A DNA stretch of 64,000 nt, from the NCBI RefSeq assembly GCF_900343145.1, contig NZ_LT996886.1, forward strand, positions 2,356,001-2,420,000, written 5' to 3'. How positions within the stretch are numbered: position 1 is the stretch's first letter; each line of letters begins with the position of its first letter. The notes below the pieces were generated by a model that saw nothing but the letters and a program-made list of their open reading frames with translations, did not search any database and was not told the DNA's origin. The DNA is from Tessaracoccus timonensis (GTDB taxonomy: Bacteria > Actinomycetota > Actinomycetes > Propionibacteriales > Propionibacteriaceae). Position numbers and translations under genes: made by a program. This document shows, piece after piece, positions 17,697 through 30,584 of this stretch.

Positions 17697-18530
17697 ATGG
17701 CGTACCCAGAACACCGCCTCGGTAAGTCCGGGCGCATCGTCGCGCGCTGTCTCGACGAAGGCCGCGCGGCTACCGTCGGCTATTTCCCGGTTGGATATCC
17801 CGACGTCGAACGCTCCATGCAGGCGATGGAAGCCATCGTCGAAGGCACCGAAGGACGCGGCGCAGACATGGTGGAGATCGGCATCCCGTATTCCGACCCG
17901 CTGATGGATGGCAAAGTTATTCAGCGCGCCGCCACGCACGCATTGCAGGGTGGGGTACGCACCCGCGACGTGTTCCGCGCCGCCGAGCGCGTGGCGCAGG
18001 CAGGCGCCATGCCGCTCACGATGACCTACTGGAACCTCATCGAGGCCTACGGCGTCGACGCGTTCGCGCGTGACTTCGCCAACGCGGGCGGCGGGGGAGT
18101 TATCACCCCCGACTTGCCGGCCGACGATTGCGAAGAGTGGATGGCGGCCACCGACGCGCACGGCCTCGACCGCATCTTCCTCATTGCGCCGTCCTCCACC
18201 GACGAGCGCCTTGTGATGACGATGCAGGCCTCGCGCGGTTGGGTGTACGCGACGTCAGTGATGGGCGTCACGGGTGCACGTCAGCAGACGTCCGAAGCGG
18301 CGCCACGCATCGTCGAGCGGGCGCGAGCAGCGGACCCCACCATTCCGGTGGGCATCGGGCTCGGCATCTCGAACGGTCAGCAGGCGCACGAGACTGCCGC
18401 ATTCGCCGACCTCGTGATCGTGGGCTCGGCGCTCATCGCCACGATCGAGAACGCGACAGATTTCAACTCCGGCCTGGCCGATTTGTGGGCGCTCACCGGC
18501 GATATCGCGGCGGGTGGGAGCAAGCAGTGA
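17697..18530 (+). CDS. trpA: Tryptophan synthase alpha chain
   Basis: 277 residues. TIM barrel with GYFPVGYPD, the catalytic Glu in MVEIGIPYSDPLMDG, the catalytic Asp in ITPDLPADD, and the phosphate loop GIGLGISNGQQ. It cleaves indole-glycerol phosphate to indole, which is channelled to TrpB. ATG 17697 starts one base after the trpB stop and has AGGTAGG about 9 nt upstream. The next gene's GTG overlaps its stop. Confidence 0.96.
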   Translation: MAYPEHRLGKSGRIVARCLDEGRAATVGYFPVGYPDVERSMQAMEAIVEGTEGRGADMVEIGIPYSDPLMDGKVIQRAATHALQGGVRTRDVFRAAERVAQAGAMPLTMTYWNLIEAYGVDAFARDFANAGGGGVITPDLPADDCEEWMAATDAHGLDRIFLIAPSSTDERLVMTMQASRGWVYATSVMGVTGARQQTSEAAPRIVERARAADPTIPVGIGLGISNGQQAHETAAFADLVIVGSALIATIENATDFNSGLADLWALTGDIAAGGSKQ

Positions 18531-19156
18531 TTTCGCGACGCAACCTTATTGCCGGAGCCGCCGGGCTGTCCCTCGTCGCCGCCTGCAGCGATGATGACAA
18601 GGGTGCGGCGACCGTCGAAGGGGCCTCTTCCGGCAGCGCCTTCCACGGCACGCAGATCCCCGACGGGTGGGAGCTCCCCGACGTCGAACTCACCGACCAA
18701 CACGGCAAGCCATTCAACCTCCGCACCGGTTGGAGCACCCCGGCCGCCGCGCTCTTCTTCGGGTATTTGAACTGCCCAGACGTGTGCCCGGGCATCATGG
18801 CCGACATGGCTACGGCCAGGCGTCGCCTCGGAGACGCGTCGCAAATCACACCCATTCTGGTCACCACGGATCCGGCACGCGACACACCGGACGCACTCCG
18901 CGAATACCTGGTCCGGGTGGACGACACCTTCGTCGGCCTCACCGGCGACCTCGACACGATCATGGACGCGGGCAACCAGCTCCATATCGCGATTGAGAAG
19001 GGCAAACAGCTGCCGAGCGGCGGATACGAGGTGGATCACTCGACGCAGGTGCTCGGCATCGGCAGCGACAAGCGGGTGCACGTGGTGTGGACCACTCTCG
19101 GGCTCGACGTGAGCCACCTGCGCGAGGATTACGAGCGCCTCATCGCCGACGCGTAA
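18527..19156 (+). CDS. SCO1/SenC-like copper chaperone lipoprotein
   Basis: 209 residues. A short signal with twin arginine (MISRRNLIAGAAGLSLVAACS) ends in a lipobox (LVAAC), so it is an exported lipoprotein. The thioredoxin-like domain has the metal-binding NCPDVCPG (CxxxC) near residue 85 and the third ligand His in EVDHSTQVLG near 170. SCO1 proteins insert copper into cytochrome c oxidase or act as thiol reductases. GTG 18527 overlaps the trpA stop, an unusual place for such a gene. It ends 2 bp from the convergent GH2 gene. Confidence 0.88.
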   Translation: MISRRNLIAGAAGLSLVAACSDDDKGAATVEGASSGSAFHGTQIPDGWELPDVELTDQHGKPFNLRTGWSTPAAALFFGYLNCPDVCPGIMADMATARRRLGDASQITPILVTTDPARDTPDALREYLVRVDDTFVGLTGDLDTIMDAGNQLHIAIEKGKQLPSGGYEVDHSTQVLGIGSDKRVHVVWTTLGLDVSHLREDYERLIADA

Positions 19157-19158
19157 CC

Positions 19159-21933
<2,775 letters not shown>

Positions 21934-21940
21934 GGCGATG

Positions 21941-21946
21941 AGTCTA
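21941..21946 (-). promoter_or_regulatory. -10 hexamer TAGACT, leaderless start of the GH2 gene
   Basis: The minus strand reads TAGACT, 7 nt, ATG (21933). No ribosome binding site is present. Confidence 0.5.
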
Positions 21947-22056
21947 GTTGGCGCAGACGCAGTTGGACGCCGGCCTCGCCGACCTCACTCGCGAAATCGC
22001 TACACGCTCAACGGCGACGCGTTGTCCGGCCCTCGAGCTTCCCGCAATGAAGCAGG

Positions 22057-22062
22057 TAGAGT
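22057..22062 (+). promoter_or_regulatory. -10 hexamer TAGAGT ahead of dnaE
   Basis: TAGAGT lies 29 nt before the dnaE GTG and is followed by a short leader with GAGAGGA. This is a conventional promoter with a leader, unlike most other starts in the window. Confidence 0.5.
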
Positions 22063-22091
22063 AGCTGCGCCAGCCAACCGAGAGGACAGTC

Positions 22092-25000
22092 GTGGCCGAC
22101 ACGTTCGTGCACCTACACAACCACACCGAGTTTTCCATGCTCGACGGTGCCGCCAGGGTGAACGACCTGTTCGAAAACGCCGAGAAGATGGGCATGCCGT
22201 CGCTGGCGATCACCGACCACGGCAACCTGTACGGCGCCTACGAGTTCTACAAGGCATCGAAGAACTACAACGTCAAGCCCATCATCGGGCTCGAGGCCTA
22301 CCTCACTCCGCGTACGCACCGCAGCGAGCGCAAGCGCGTGCAGTTCGGCGACGGCACCGGCGACGACGTCGCATCCAAGGGCGCCTACACCCACATGACG
22401 ATGTGGGCCGAGAACAAGGATGGGATGCACAACCTGTTCCGGCTTTCCACCCGCAGCTCGCTCGAGGGTTTCTTCTACAAGCCGCGCGCAGACCGTGAAC
22501 TGCTCAACGAATACGGCCGGGGGTTGATCGCGACGACGGGGTGCCCGTCGGGTGAAATCCAAACCTTCCTGCGGCTCGGGCAGTACAACAACGCACGCGA
22601 AGCCGCCGGCGAGTTTGAAGACATCTTCGGCAAGGGCAACTTCTACGTCGAACTCATGGACCACGGGCTCGATATCGAGACGAACGTCCGCAAAGATCTG
22701 CTCCGGCTGTCGAAAGAGCTCAACCTCCCGCTCGTCGCGACGAACGACCTCCACTACGTACACAAGGACGACGCCGACGCCCACGACACGCTGCTGTGCG
22801 TCTCATCGGGTGCGCGGAAGGCACAGACCGACCGGTTCATGTTCAACGGCTCCGGCTACTACCTGAAGTCTCCTGAGGAGATGCGCGAGCTCTTCCGCGA
22901 GCACCCGGATGCGTGCGACAACACCCTCGCCATCGCAGAACGCTGCGAAACCGTCTTCGACGAGGGTATGGGCATCTACATGCCCGTTTTCCCCGTGCCC
23001 GAGGGCGAGACGGAGGAGTCCTGGTTCCACAAGGAAGTGCAAAGCGGCCTCGAATACCGCTACCCGGGCGGCATTCCGCGCGAGGTGCAGGAGCGCGCCG
23101 ACTTCGAGTCGAACATCATCACCCAAATGGGCTTCAACGGCTACTTCCTCGTCGTGGCCGACTTCATCAACTGGGCGAAGAACAACGGCATCTACGTAGG
23201 CCCTGGACGTGGCTCGGGTGCTGGTTCCATGTGTGCCTACGCGATGCGCATCACCGACCTCGACCCGATTGAACACGGCCTGTTCTTCGAGCGATTCCTG
23301 AACCCCGAACGCGTCTCCATGCCCGACTTCGACATCGACTTCGACGATCGACGCCGCGGCGAGGTGATCGAGTACGTCACCGAGAAGTACGGCCAGGACA
23401 AGGTGGCGCAGATCATCACCTACGGCTCCATTAAGGCCAAGGCCGCGGTGAAAGACTCCGCGCGTGTGCTCGACATGCCGTTCGCGGTGGGCGAGAAGAT
23501 CACCAAGGCCATGCCGCCGGATGTCATGGGCAAGGGCATCCCGCTGCCGCAGCTCTTCGACGAGAACCACCCGCGCTACGCGGAAGGCACGGAGTTCCGC
23601 GAGCTGTACCAACAAGACCCGGATGTGAAGACCGTCGTCGATACCGCGATGGGCATCGAGGGCCTCAAGCGCCAGTGGGGCGTGCACGCGGCTGGCGTCA
23701 TCATGTCGCGCGACCCACTCATCGACATCATCCCGCTCATGCGCCGTGAATCCGACGGCGCCATCATCACGCAATTCGATTACCCGGGCTGTGAATCGCT
23801 TGGGCTCATCAAGATGGACTTCCTGGGGCTGCGCAACCTCACCATCTTGGGCGACGCCATCGAGAACATCGAGCGCAACACCGGCGACAAGATTGACCTA
23901 GAGCAGCTCCCACTCGACGACGTCGCCACCTACGAACTGCTGGCGGCGGGCGACACGCTCGGTGTCTTCCAGCTCGACGGTGGCCCCATGCGTGCGCTCC
24001 TGCGCTCTATGCAGCCAGACTCGTTCTCCGACATCTCGGCTGTCGTCGCGCTCTACCGCCCCGGCCCCATGGGTGCGGATTCGCACAACAAGTACGCCAG
24101 GCGCAAGACCGGGCGCGAAGCCGTCGTGCCCATTCACCCCGAGCTCGAGGAGCCGCTGGCCGACATCCTCGGCGAGACGTATGGCCTGATCGTCTACCAG
24201 GAGCAGGTGATGTCGATCGCGCAGCGCGTCGCCGGCTACTCGCTGGGCGGCGCTGACATGCTGCGACGCGCCATGGGCAAGAAGAAGAAAGCCGAGCTCG
24301 ACAAGCAGTACGTCACGTTCGAAGCGGGCATGAAGGAGCGCGGCTACTCCGCCGAGTGCATCAAGACGCTGTGGGAAATCCTGGTTCCGTTCTCCGACTA
24401 CGCCTTCAACAAGTCGCACTCCGCCGCCTACGGCCTCGTCGCGTATTGGACGGCCTACCTAAAGGCGCACTATCCGACGGAGTACATGGCCGCGCTGTTG
24501 CAGTCTGTGCGCGACGATAAGGACAAGCTCTCCATCTATCTCAACGAGTGTCGACACATGGGCATCCAGGTGCTGCTGCCCGACGTGAACTCGTCAGAGG
24601 TGGCATTCACACCGGTGGGCAAGGACATCCGCTTCGGCCTGGGCGCCATTCGCAACGTCGGCGACAAAGTGGTGAAGGCATGGCTGGCAGAGCGCGACGA
24701 GCTGGGCCCGGCGAGCGACTTCAACGACTTCCTCGACAAGGCGCCGCTCCAATTCTGTTCGAAGCGCATCATCGAATCGCTTATCCGCGGCGGTGCGTTC
24801 GACGAGCTGGGGCACACCCGTCGCGCGCTCATGTCCGTCTACGAAGAAGCCGTCGATTCCATCATCGACGTGAAACGCAACGCCGCCAACGGGCAGGACG
24901 ACCTCTTTGGCCTCGCCGTCGACGATGACGCAGAGCAGATGGAACACGTCGCGGTGCCCGATCTGGATGAGTGGGACAGGAAGACAAAGCTCGCGTTCGA

Positions 25001-25613
25001 GCGCGACATGCTCGGCCTCTACGTCTCCGACCATCCGCTCAACGGGCTCGAACACGTCATCGCCGAGCACAGCGACCGCACGATTGCATCCACCGCCGGC
25101 GAGGATGCTTTCACGGGGAACACGACGCTGTGCGGGTTGATCACCAGCGTCAACCGCCGGGTCAACAAACACGGCGCCATCTGGGCGCAGGTCACGCTCG
25201 AAGACCTCACCACCGGTATCGAGGTCACGGTGTTTCCACGTGTGTACGAGCGGGTTTCAGGCATCCTGGAACCGGACAACATCGTTGCCATCGAAGGCGT
25301 CGTGGAAGCGGGGGAGGACCGGGGACGGATGCGCGCCCAGAACGTCACCGCTCCCCACGTGAACAGCGACGGCGCCGTCGGCCCGGTGATCATCACCATG
25401 GCTGAGACGCGTTGCACGCCGAAGCTGGTGGCAGACCTCAAGCGGGTCATCTCGTCCTATCCCGGCAGCGCCGAGGTGCACGTCGAGGTGAAGGGCAAGG
25501 CCCGCACCACGGTGTTCCGGCTCTCCGACGGGTTCCACGTGCAGCTGTCCTCACCACTGTTCGCTGACCTGAAGGCACTGCTCGGCCCCACCTCCGTGAG
25601 GATGGCGCACTGA
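22092..25613 (+). CDS. dnaE: DNA polymerase III alpha subunit (DnaE1)
   Basis: 1173 residues, the usual replicative DnaE1 length. The N-terminal PHP domain has HLHNHTEFSMLDG and ITDHGNLYG; the palm carries GPGRGSGAGS and the catalytic PDFDIDFDD, followed by fingers, a helix-hairpin-helix region and an OB fold near the C-terminus (TLCGLITSVNRR). Intact PHP histidines suggest proofreading in cis, as shown for mycobacterial DnaE1; this is inferred. GTG 22092 follows GAGAGGA. The next gene's ATG shares its last base. Confidence 0.97.
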   Translation: MADTFVHLHNHTEFSMLDGAARVNDLFENAEKMGMPSLAITDHGNLYGAYEFYKASKNYNVKPIIGLEAYLTPRTHRSERKRVQFGDGTGDDVASKGAYTHMTMWAENKDGMHNLFRLSTRSSLEGFFYKPRADRELLNEYGRGLIATTGCPSGEIQTFLRLGQYNNAREAAGEFEDIFGKGNFYVELMDHGLDIETNVRKDLLRLSKELNLPLVATNDLHYVHKDDADAHDTLLCVSSGARKAQTDRFMFNGSGYYLKSPEEMRELFREHPDACDNTLAIAERCETVFDEGMGIYMPVFPVPEGETEESWFHKEVQSGLEYRYPGGIPREVQERADFESNIITQMGFNGYFLVVADFINWAKNNGIYVGPGRGSGAGSMCAYAMRITDLDPIEHGLFFERFLNPERVSMPDFDIDFDDRRRGEVIEYVTEKYGQDKVAQIITYGSIKAKAAVKDSARVLDMPFAVGEKITKAMPPDVMGKGIPLPQLFDENHPRYAEGTEFRELYQQDPDVKTVVDTAMGIEGLKRQWGVHAAGVIMSRDPLIDIIPLMRRESDGAIITQFDYPGCESLGLIKMDFLGLRNLTILGDAIENIERNTGDKIDLEQLPLDDVATYELLAAGDTLGVFQLDGGPMRALLRSMQPDSFSDISAVVALYRPGPMGADSHNKYARRKTGREAVVPIHPELEEPLADILGETYGLIVYQEQVMSIAQRVAGYSLGGADMLRRAMGKKKKAELDKQYVTFEAGMKERGYSAECIKTLWEILVPFSDYAFNKSHSAAYGLVAYWTAYLKAHYPTEYMAALLQSVRDDKDKLSIYLNECRHMGIQVLLPDVNSSEVAFTPVGKDIRFGLGAIRNVGDKVVKAWLAERDELGPASDFNDFLDKAPLQFCSKRIIESLIRGGAFDELGHTRRALMSVYEEAVDSIIDVKRNAANGQDDLFGLAVDDDAEQMEHVAVPDLDEWDRKTKLAFERDMLGLYVSDHPLNGLEHVIAEHSDRTIASTAGEDAFTGNTTLCGLITSVNRRVNKHGAIWAQVTLEDLTTGIEVTVFPRVYERVSGILEPDNIVAIEGVVEAGEDRGRMRAQNVTAPHVNSDGAVGPVIITMAETRCTPKLVADLKRVISSYPGSAEVHVEVKGKARTTVFRLSDGFHVQLSSPLFADLKALLGPTSVRMAH

Positions 25614-26155
25614 TGCGGCAAGACGCAGGACGCGGCATTTGGGAACGCTCCGGTTGGCGGGCGCTGGCGCAGCTGATCGTCTGCGCTGCAGCCGGCGTGC
25701 TCGCCGGAGTGGTGTGGGTTTCGCTCGCACCCAGGGCGCACTACCTCGTCGGCGAAGATTTGCACGCGACGATGTCCGAGCGCGCGTACGCCGAAATCAT
25801 CGGTGGCGACGCCATGTTCGTGATCATTACTGCCATCGTCGGAGTGCTACTCGGGTTACTCACGTGGGCATGGTTCAGTAGGCGCAGCTGGCATGTGGTC
25901 GTGCTGAGCGTGATCGGCGCACTCGTGATGACGCTCACCGCCTGGCCTGTGGGGGAGCTCATCGGCGGATCGGGCTTGACCGATCGCATCGCCATGGCGA
26001 ACGTCGGCGACTACGTCCAGATGGACCTGGTGCTGCACGCCCACAGCGCGCTCGCCGTCGGGCCATTCTTCGCCATCACGCCGGTGATGCTGCTGTCAGC
26101 GTTCCTGCCAGAACGCTCCGTGGACGCCCCAGAATCCGAGAGTGACGACGGGTAA
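25613..26155 (+). CDS. Actinobacterial four-helix membrane protein (DUF2567-like)
   Basis: 180 residues with four predicted membrane helices (about 18-38, 66-86, 90-112, 142-165) and a conserved-looking outer loop containing AYAEIIGGDAMF. The tail is acidic (PESESDDG). It resembles actinobacterial DUF2567 proteins, with low certainty. ATG 25613 overlaps the dnaE stop by one base. Its TAA stop (26153-26155) is also the first half of the hisD -10 hexamer. Confidence 0.65.
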   Translation: MRQDAGRGIWERSGWRALAQLIVCAAAGVLAGVVWVSLAPRAHYLVGEDLHATMSERAYAEIIGGDAMFVIITAIVGVLLGLLTWAWFSRRSWHVVVLSVIGALVMTLTAWPVGELIGGSGLTDRIAMANVGDYVQMDLVLHAHSALAVGPFFAITPVMLLSAFLPERSVDAPESESDDG

Positions 26156-26158
26156 ACT
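26153..26158 (+). promoter_or_regulatory. -10 hexamer TAAACT, leaderless start of hisD
   Basis: TAAACT, 8 nt, GTG 26167. The first three bases are the stop codon of the upstream membrane protein gene, so the hisDCBH promoter is embedded in the end of that gene. Confidence 0.55.
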
Positions 26159-26166
26159 CTCCTGGC

Positions 26167-27468
26167 GTGCTTCGAGTAGTAGATCTGCGAGACAACCGAG
26201 ACGGATACCGCGCGCTGTTGCCGCGCGCAGAGTTCAACGTTGAGCAAGCGGTGGGGCAAGTGCAGCCCATCATCGCCGACGTTGCCTCGCGCGGGGAAGC
26301 GGCGCTGCGCGAATACTCTGAGCGATTCGACCACGTGGTGCCAGAACACCTCCGTGTGCCCGCCGAGCATCTCAAACAGGCTGAACAGGAATTGGATCCG
26401 ACGCTGCGCCAGAGCTTTGAAACGGCGATCACCAGGCGTCGAACGGTGGCGGAGCGCCTCGAACGCTTCCAGGATGCGGAACCCGTCGAGTTGGCTCCTG
26501 GCGCGCGGGTGGGGCTCCGCAGCGTCCCTATGCAGCGGGTGGGCCTCTACGTTCCCGGCGGTCTCGCGCCGTTGGCCTCCAGCGTCATCATGAATGTCGT
26601 GCCCGCGCAGGTGGCAGGTGTGGGCGCGATTGCCGTCGCATCGCCGCCGCAGGCGGAATTCGGCGGGATGCCGCACCCCAACGTGCTCGCGCTGTGCTCG
26701 ATGCTCGGCGTCGACGAGGTGTACGCCGTGGGTGGCGCACAGGCCATCGCGATGTTCGCGCACGGGGTCGAGGGCTTGTGTGAACCGGTGAATCTCATCT
26801 CCGGGCCAGGCAACATTTTCGTGGTTGCGGCCAAGCGCGCCGTGCGTGGCCTCGTCGGCATAGATTCGGAGGCGGGGCCCACTGAGATCGCCATCGTGGT
26901 CGACGACACAGCGAAACCGGCTTTCGTCGCGGCCGATCTCATTTCTCAGGCTGAACACGATCCCATGGCGGCGTCGGTGCTGATCACGCCGTCGCAGACG
27001 CTGGCCGACGCAGTTGGCGTCGAGGTGCAGCGTCAGGTGCAGGGCCAGCTGCACGCCGAGCGCATCCAGACTTCCCTGGGCGGCCCGCAGTCCGCCATCG
27101 TGCTGGTGCGCGACCTCGAGCAGGCTGTGGCGGTGGCCGACGACTACGCCGCCGAGCACCTCGAGATTCACACCGCCGACGCCGAGACCCTGGCGCAGCG
27201 CATCCACAATGCGGGCGCCATCTTCGTCGGCGACTATTCGCCGGTGTCGCTCGGTGACTACTCCGCCGGGTCGACGCACGTGCTGCCCACAGCCGGGTGC
27301 GCGTGCCATTCGTCGGGGCTCACCGTGCGCAGCTTCATGAAGTCCATGCACGTCATCCACTACGCGCGCGAGGGGCTCGCCGAAATCGCCGAGGGCGTCG
27401 AACAGTTCGCCCTAGCTGAAGAACTACCGGGGCACGCCGCGGCCATCACCGTTCGGAGGCACGCATGA
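26167..27468 (+). CDS. hisD: Histidinol dehydrogenase
   Basis: 433 residues. Conserved blocks include [29 protein letters not shown], the zinc and catalytic segment [13 protein letters not shown] (about residue 260) and [19 protein letters not shown] (about 370). It performs the last two oxidations of histidine synthesis, using zinc and NAD. GTG 26167 directly follows a -10 hexamer, with no ribosome site. Its stop overlaps the hisC ATG. Confidence 0.97.
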   Translation: MLRVVDLRDNRDGYRALLPRAEFNVEQAVGQVQPIIADVASRGEAALREYSERFDHVVPEHLRVPAEHLKQAEQELDPTLRQSFETAITRRRTVAERLERFQDAEPVELAPGARVGLRSVPMQRVGLYVPGGLAPLASSVIMNVVPAQVAGVGAIAVASPPQAEFGGMPHPNVLALCSMLGVDEVYAVGGAQAIAMFAHGVEGLCEPVNLISGPGNIFVVAAKRAVRGLVGIDSEAGPTEIAIVVDDTAKPAFVAADLISQAEHDPMAASVLITPSQTLADAVGVEVQRQVQGQLHAERIQTSLGGPQSAIVLVRDLEQAVAVADDYAAEHLEIHTADAETLAQRIHNAGAIFVGDYSPVSLGDYSAGSTHVLPTAGCACHSSGLTVRSFMKSMHVIHYAREGLAEIAEGVEQFALAEELPGHAAAITVRRHA

Positions 27469-28532
27469 ACCTGCCGCTTCGAGCCGACCTGGTAGGCGCG
27501 GAACCGTACGGCGCTCCCATCCTGGACGTTCCCGTCGTGCTGAACGTGAACGAGAACCCCTACGGGCTCACGCCCGAGATCGCCGACGAGATGGGTGAGG
27601 CGGTGCGGGAGTCCGCGCTGCGCCTCAACCGGTACCCGGATCGCGACGCCGTGGCACTGCGCACTGACCTCGCCAACTATCTTGGTGAAGGGCTCACTGC
27701 TGAGCGGGTCTGGGCGGCGAACGGGTCCAACGAAATCATGCAGCAGCTGTGCACCGCGTTCGGCGGCCCCGAGCGCACGGTGCTCACCTTCACGCCCACG
27801 TACTCGATGTATCCCGAGTACGCGCGCAACACCCTCACCCGCTACGTCACCGAGCCTCGCCTGGGCGACTTCACCGTCGACACCGAACTGGTGCTCGAGG
27901 CCGCTGCCAAGCACCAAGCGACGATGATCCTTCTCGCCCGCCCGAACAATCCCACGGGCACGGGTATTCCTCTCGAGGTCATCGACGAGGTGTGCGCCGG
28001 CACCGATGCCCTCGTCGTAGTTGATGAGGCCTATCAGGAGTTCTCGACGGAACCCTCGGCCGTTGGTTTGCTCGACGCGCACCCCAACCTCATCGTCTCG
28101 CGCACGATGAGCAAGGCATTCGCCTTGGCTGGGGGTCGCGTCGGTTACCTTGCCGCGTCGCGGGAGATCGTCGATGCGTGCCGCGTCGTGCGACTGCCGT
28201 ATCACCTCAGCGCTCAGACGCAGGCCGTCGCACGCGTTGCGCTCCGTCACGCCGACGTGCTGCTGGCCAAGGTGCGCGAGCTCGCGGCCGCCGCCAGAGA
28301 ATTCGAGCAGTGGGCCCGGGGGAGGGGCTACAGCGTCGTCGATTCGGTGGCGAACTTCACGCTGTTCGGGCGCTTCGCTGATCGCCACGCCGTCTGGCAA
28401 GGCTTGCTCGATCGGGGTGTGCTCATCCGTGAGACTGGACCCGACGGGTACCTGCGGGCATCTGCTGGAACGCCGGAAGAAATGGACGCGCTGCGCCGGG
28501 CGCTCGACGATTTGAACCCCGAAAAGGAATGA
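27465..28532 (+). CDS. hisC: Histidinol-phosphate aminotransferase
   Basis: 355 residues, fold-type I aminotransferase. [10 protein letters not shown] at the N-terminus, [31 protein letters not shown] and the PLP lysine in [17 protein letters not shown] (about residue 216). It transfers an amino group from glutamate to imidazole-acetol phosphate. ATG 27465 overlaps the hisD stop. In actinobacteria such enzymes may also accept aromatic 2-oxoacids, but the his context settles the main role. Confidence 0.95.
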   Translation: MNLPLRADLVGAEPYGAPILDVPVVLNVNENPYGLTPEIADEMGEAVRESALRLNRYPDRDAVALRTDLANYLGEGLTAERVWAANGSNEIMQQLCTAFGGPERTVLTFTPTYSMYPEYARNTLTRYVTEPRLGDFTVDTELVLEAAAKHQATMILLARPNNPTGTGIPLEVIDEVCAGTDALVVVDEAYQEFSTEPSAVGLLDAHPNLIVSRTMSKAFALAGGRVGYLAASREIVDACRVVRLPYHLSAQTQAVARVALRHADVLLAKVRELAAAAREFEQWARGRGYSVVDSVANFTLFGRFADRHAVWQGLLDRGVLIRETGPDGYLRASAGTPEEMDALRRALDDLNPEKE

Positions 28533-28534
28533 CC

Positions 28535-29143
28535 ATGGCACGCACAAGCACCCAATCGCGCGCGACGAGTGAATCGCGCATCACCGTCACCGTCAACCTC
28601 GACGGCACTGGCGTCGCGAACATCTCAACCGGCGTTGGCTTCTACGACCACATGCTGACCACCCTCGCGAAGCACTCGCTCATCGACCTGACCGTCGAAG
28701 CGGAGGGCGACCTTCACATCGACGCGCACCACACCGTTGAAGACACAGCCATCGTGCTCGGCAAATGCGTGGCAGAGGCGCTGGGAGACAAGTCGGGTAT
28801 TCGACGCTTCGGGCACGCGGTGGTGCCGCTCGACGAGGCCGTCGCGGAGTGTGTCGTCGACGTCGCCGGGCGCCCGTACGTGGTGTGCCAGGGCGAGCCG
28901 GACGGCCAGATCTACGCCAGCATCGGTGGCTCCGGGGTGGCATACCCAGGGTCAATGACGCAGCACGTCTTTGAATCCTTCGCGCTGAACGCCGGGCTGT
29001 GTCTCCACATGACGCTGCGTTCCGGACGCGACCCCCACCACATCGTCGAGGCTCAGTTCAAGGCATTGGCGAGGGCGCTCCGAGAAGCCGTCGAAGTGGA
29101 CCCCCGTTCACCAGGTATTCCCAGCACGAAGGGGGCGCTGTGA
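28535..29143 (+). CDS. hisB: Imidazoleglycerol-phosphate dehydratase
   Basis: 202 residues, monofunctional IGPD. Metal-binding histidines are in [38 protein letters not shown] and [12 protein letters not shown]. It makes imidazole-acetol phosphate. ATG 28535 has AAAAGGA at 7 nt; ATG 28529, overlapping the hisC stop, is possible but too close to that site. The fused phosphatase of enterobacterial HisB is absent, so histidinol-phosphatase must be encoded elsewhere. Confidence 0.96.
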   Translation: MARTSTQSRATSESRITVTVNLDGTGVANISTGVGFYDHMLTTLAKHSLIDLTVEAEGDLHIDAHHTVEDTAIVLGKCVAEALGDKSGIRRFGHAVVPLDEAVAECVVDVAGRPYVVCQGEPDGQIYASIGGSGVAYPGSMTQHVFESFALNAGLCLHMTLRSGRDPHHIVEAQFKALARALREAVEVDPRSPGIPSTKGAL

Positions 29144-29745
29144 TCAAGAAGGTTGGCATTCTCGACTACGGCACCGGCAATCTCCATTCCGCAGCGAAGG
29201 CATTCGAGCATGCCGGGGCCGACGTCATCGTCACCGAGCGGCTGGAAGAGCTGGGGCGCTGCGAAGCGCTCGTCGTGCCTGGCGTGGGTGCTTTTGCTGA
29301 GTGCGCGAATCGTCTCGCGGAAGTCGGTGGGTTCGACTACGTACGGGGCTGGGTGCAAAAGGAGCGCCCGCTGTTTGGCATTTGCGTCGGCCACCAGGTG
29401 CTCTTCTCGTCGGGCCTCGAACACGGTGTGCCCACCGACGGCATCGGCATCTACACCGGTGTGGTGAGCAAAATGCCCGCCACACCGCTGCCGCACATGG
29501 GCTGGAACACCGTTGCTGCTGGGCCGAGCTCCAAGCTGTTCGCAGGAATCCGCGACGAGCGGTTCTACTTCGTGCATTCCTATGCGGTACAGCAGGCCGT
29601 GCGCGGCGCGGTGTACTCCAGCTACGGCGACGTGCGTTTCGTGGCCGCAGTGGAACAAGGCGCGGTGTGCTCCACGCAGTTCCACCCCGAGAAGTCCGGT
29701 GAGGCCGGGCTGCAACTGCTCAAGAACTGGCTCACCGCATACTGA
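29140..29745 (+). CDS. hisH: Imidazole glycerol phosphate synthase glutaminase subunit
   Basis: 201 residues. Class I glutaminase with the nucleophile Cys in [11 protein letters not shown] (about residue 82) and the His-Glu pair in [13 protein letters not shown] (about 185). It feeds ammonia to HisF. GTG 29140 overlaps the hisB stop. The cyclase partner hisF is not found in this window, although it commonly lies just after hisA. Confidence 0.95.
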   Translation: MIKKVGILDYGTGNLHSAAKAFEHAGADVIVTERLEELGRCEALVVPGVGAFAECANRLAEVGGFDYVRGWVQKERPLFGICVGHQVLFSSGLEHGVPTDGIGIYTGVVSKMPATPLPHMGWNTVAAGPSSKLFAGIRDERFYFVHSYAVQQAVRGAVYSSYGDVRFVAAVEQGAVCSTQFHPEKSGEAGLQLLKNWLTAY

Positions 29746-29832
29746 TGCGCGAGCACACACCAGGGCTGTCAAAGGTTGCACTTACGCAGCCCACGTCCTG
29801 TTTCCCCCGCATTGAGAAATCCGCAGATCGGC

Positions 29833-29838
29833 TAGAGT
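29833..29838 (+). promoter_or_regulatory. -10 hexamer TAGAGT, leaderless start of hisA
   Basis: TAGAGT, 8 nt, GTG 29847. A TTGAGA at 29812-29817 lies 15 bp upstream, a little short for a -35. This promoter would drive hisA and the coupled genes to 35225. Confidence 0.55.
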
Positions 29839-29846
29839 TGGGCGAC

Positions 29847-30584
29847 GTGGACACGCTTGATTTATTGCCCGCTGTCGATGTGCAGGGTGGCCAGGCCGTG
29901 CAGCTCGTCCAGGGCGTAGCAGGAACAGAAAAGACCTTCGGCGATCCCCTCGCGGCTGCCAGGCGCTGGGCGGATGCCGGATCGCGCTGGATCCATCTCG
30001 TTGATCTTGACGCCGCCTTCGGTCGCGGCTCAAACGCCGCGCTGCTCGCCGACATCATCGCTCAGATCGACTGCCAGGTGGAGCTCTCCGGCGGCATCCG
30101 CGACGACGCCAGCCTCGAACGTGCACTCGCCACTGGCTGTAAACGCGTGAACGTCGGCACCGCCGCGCTCGAGAATCCCGAATGGTGTGAGGAGATCATC
30201 GCTGCCCACGGCGACGCCGTGGCGATCGGGCTCGACGTGCGGGGTGAGCAGCTCGCGGCGCGCGGATGGACTCGCGAAGGCGGTCGATGGGTGGACACCG
30301 TCGACCGGCTCGCTGCGGCTGGGTGCGAGCGATTCGTCGTCACAGACGTCGAAGCCGACGGCATGCTGACCGGCCCTAACTTCGATCTGCTCGCCGCTGT
30401 GGCAGAGCGCTCGGGCAAGAAGGTCGTCGCTTCCGGCGGCATCGCCACACTCGACCACCTGCGACGGCTGCGTGAGCTCGTCGGAACCGGCATCGAGGGA
30501 GCCATCGTCGGTACTGCGCTCTACGTCGGGCGGTTCACGATCGACGAGGCGCTCGCCGTCGCCGAAGGAGAAGCACATGCGTAA
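29847..30584 (+). CDS. priA: Phosphoribosyl isomerase (HisA / PriA)
   Basis: 245 residues, TIM barrel. [18 protein letters not shown] holds the first catalytic Asp; [46 protein letters not shown] (second Asp) and [12 protein letters not shown] follow. It isomerises ProFAR. Because trpF is absent here and PriA enzymes in actinobacteria do both jobs, it probably also isomerises phosphoribosyl-anthranilate for TrpC. GTG 29847 was preferred over upstream starts because it begins the conserved fold and follows a -10 element by 8 nt. Its end overlaps the next gene by 8 bp. Confidence 0.9.
   Translation: MDTLDLLPAVDVQGGQAVQLVQGVAGTEKTFGDPLAAARRWADAGSRWIHLVDLDAAFGRGSNAALLADIIAQIDCQVELSGGIRDDASLERALATGCKRVNVGTAALENPEWCEEIIAAHGDAVAIGLDVRGEQLAARGWTREGGRWVDTVDRLAAAGCERFVVTDVEADGMLTGPNFDLLAAVAERSGKKVVASGGIATLDHLRRLRELVGTGIEGAIVGTALYVGRFTIDEALAVAEGEAHA

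Noticed and set aside
22092-22140. Second SOS box ahead of dnaE
   Set aside because: No GAAC-N4-GTTC pair was found near the dnaE promoter.
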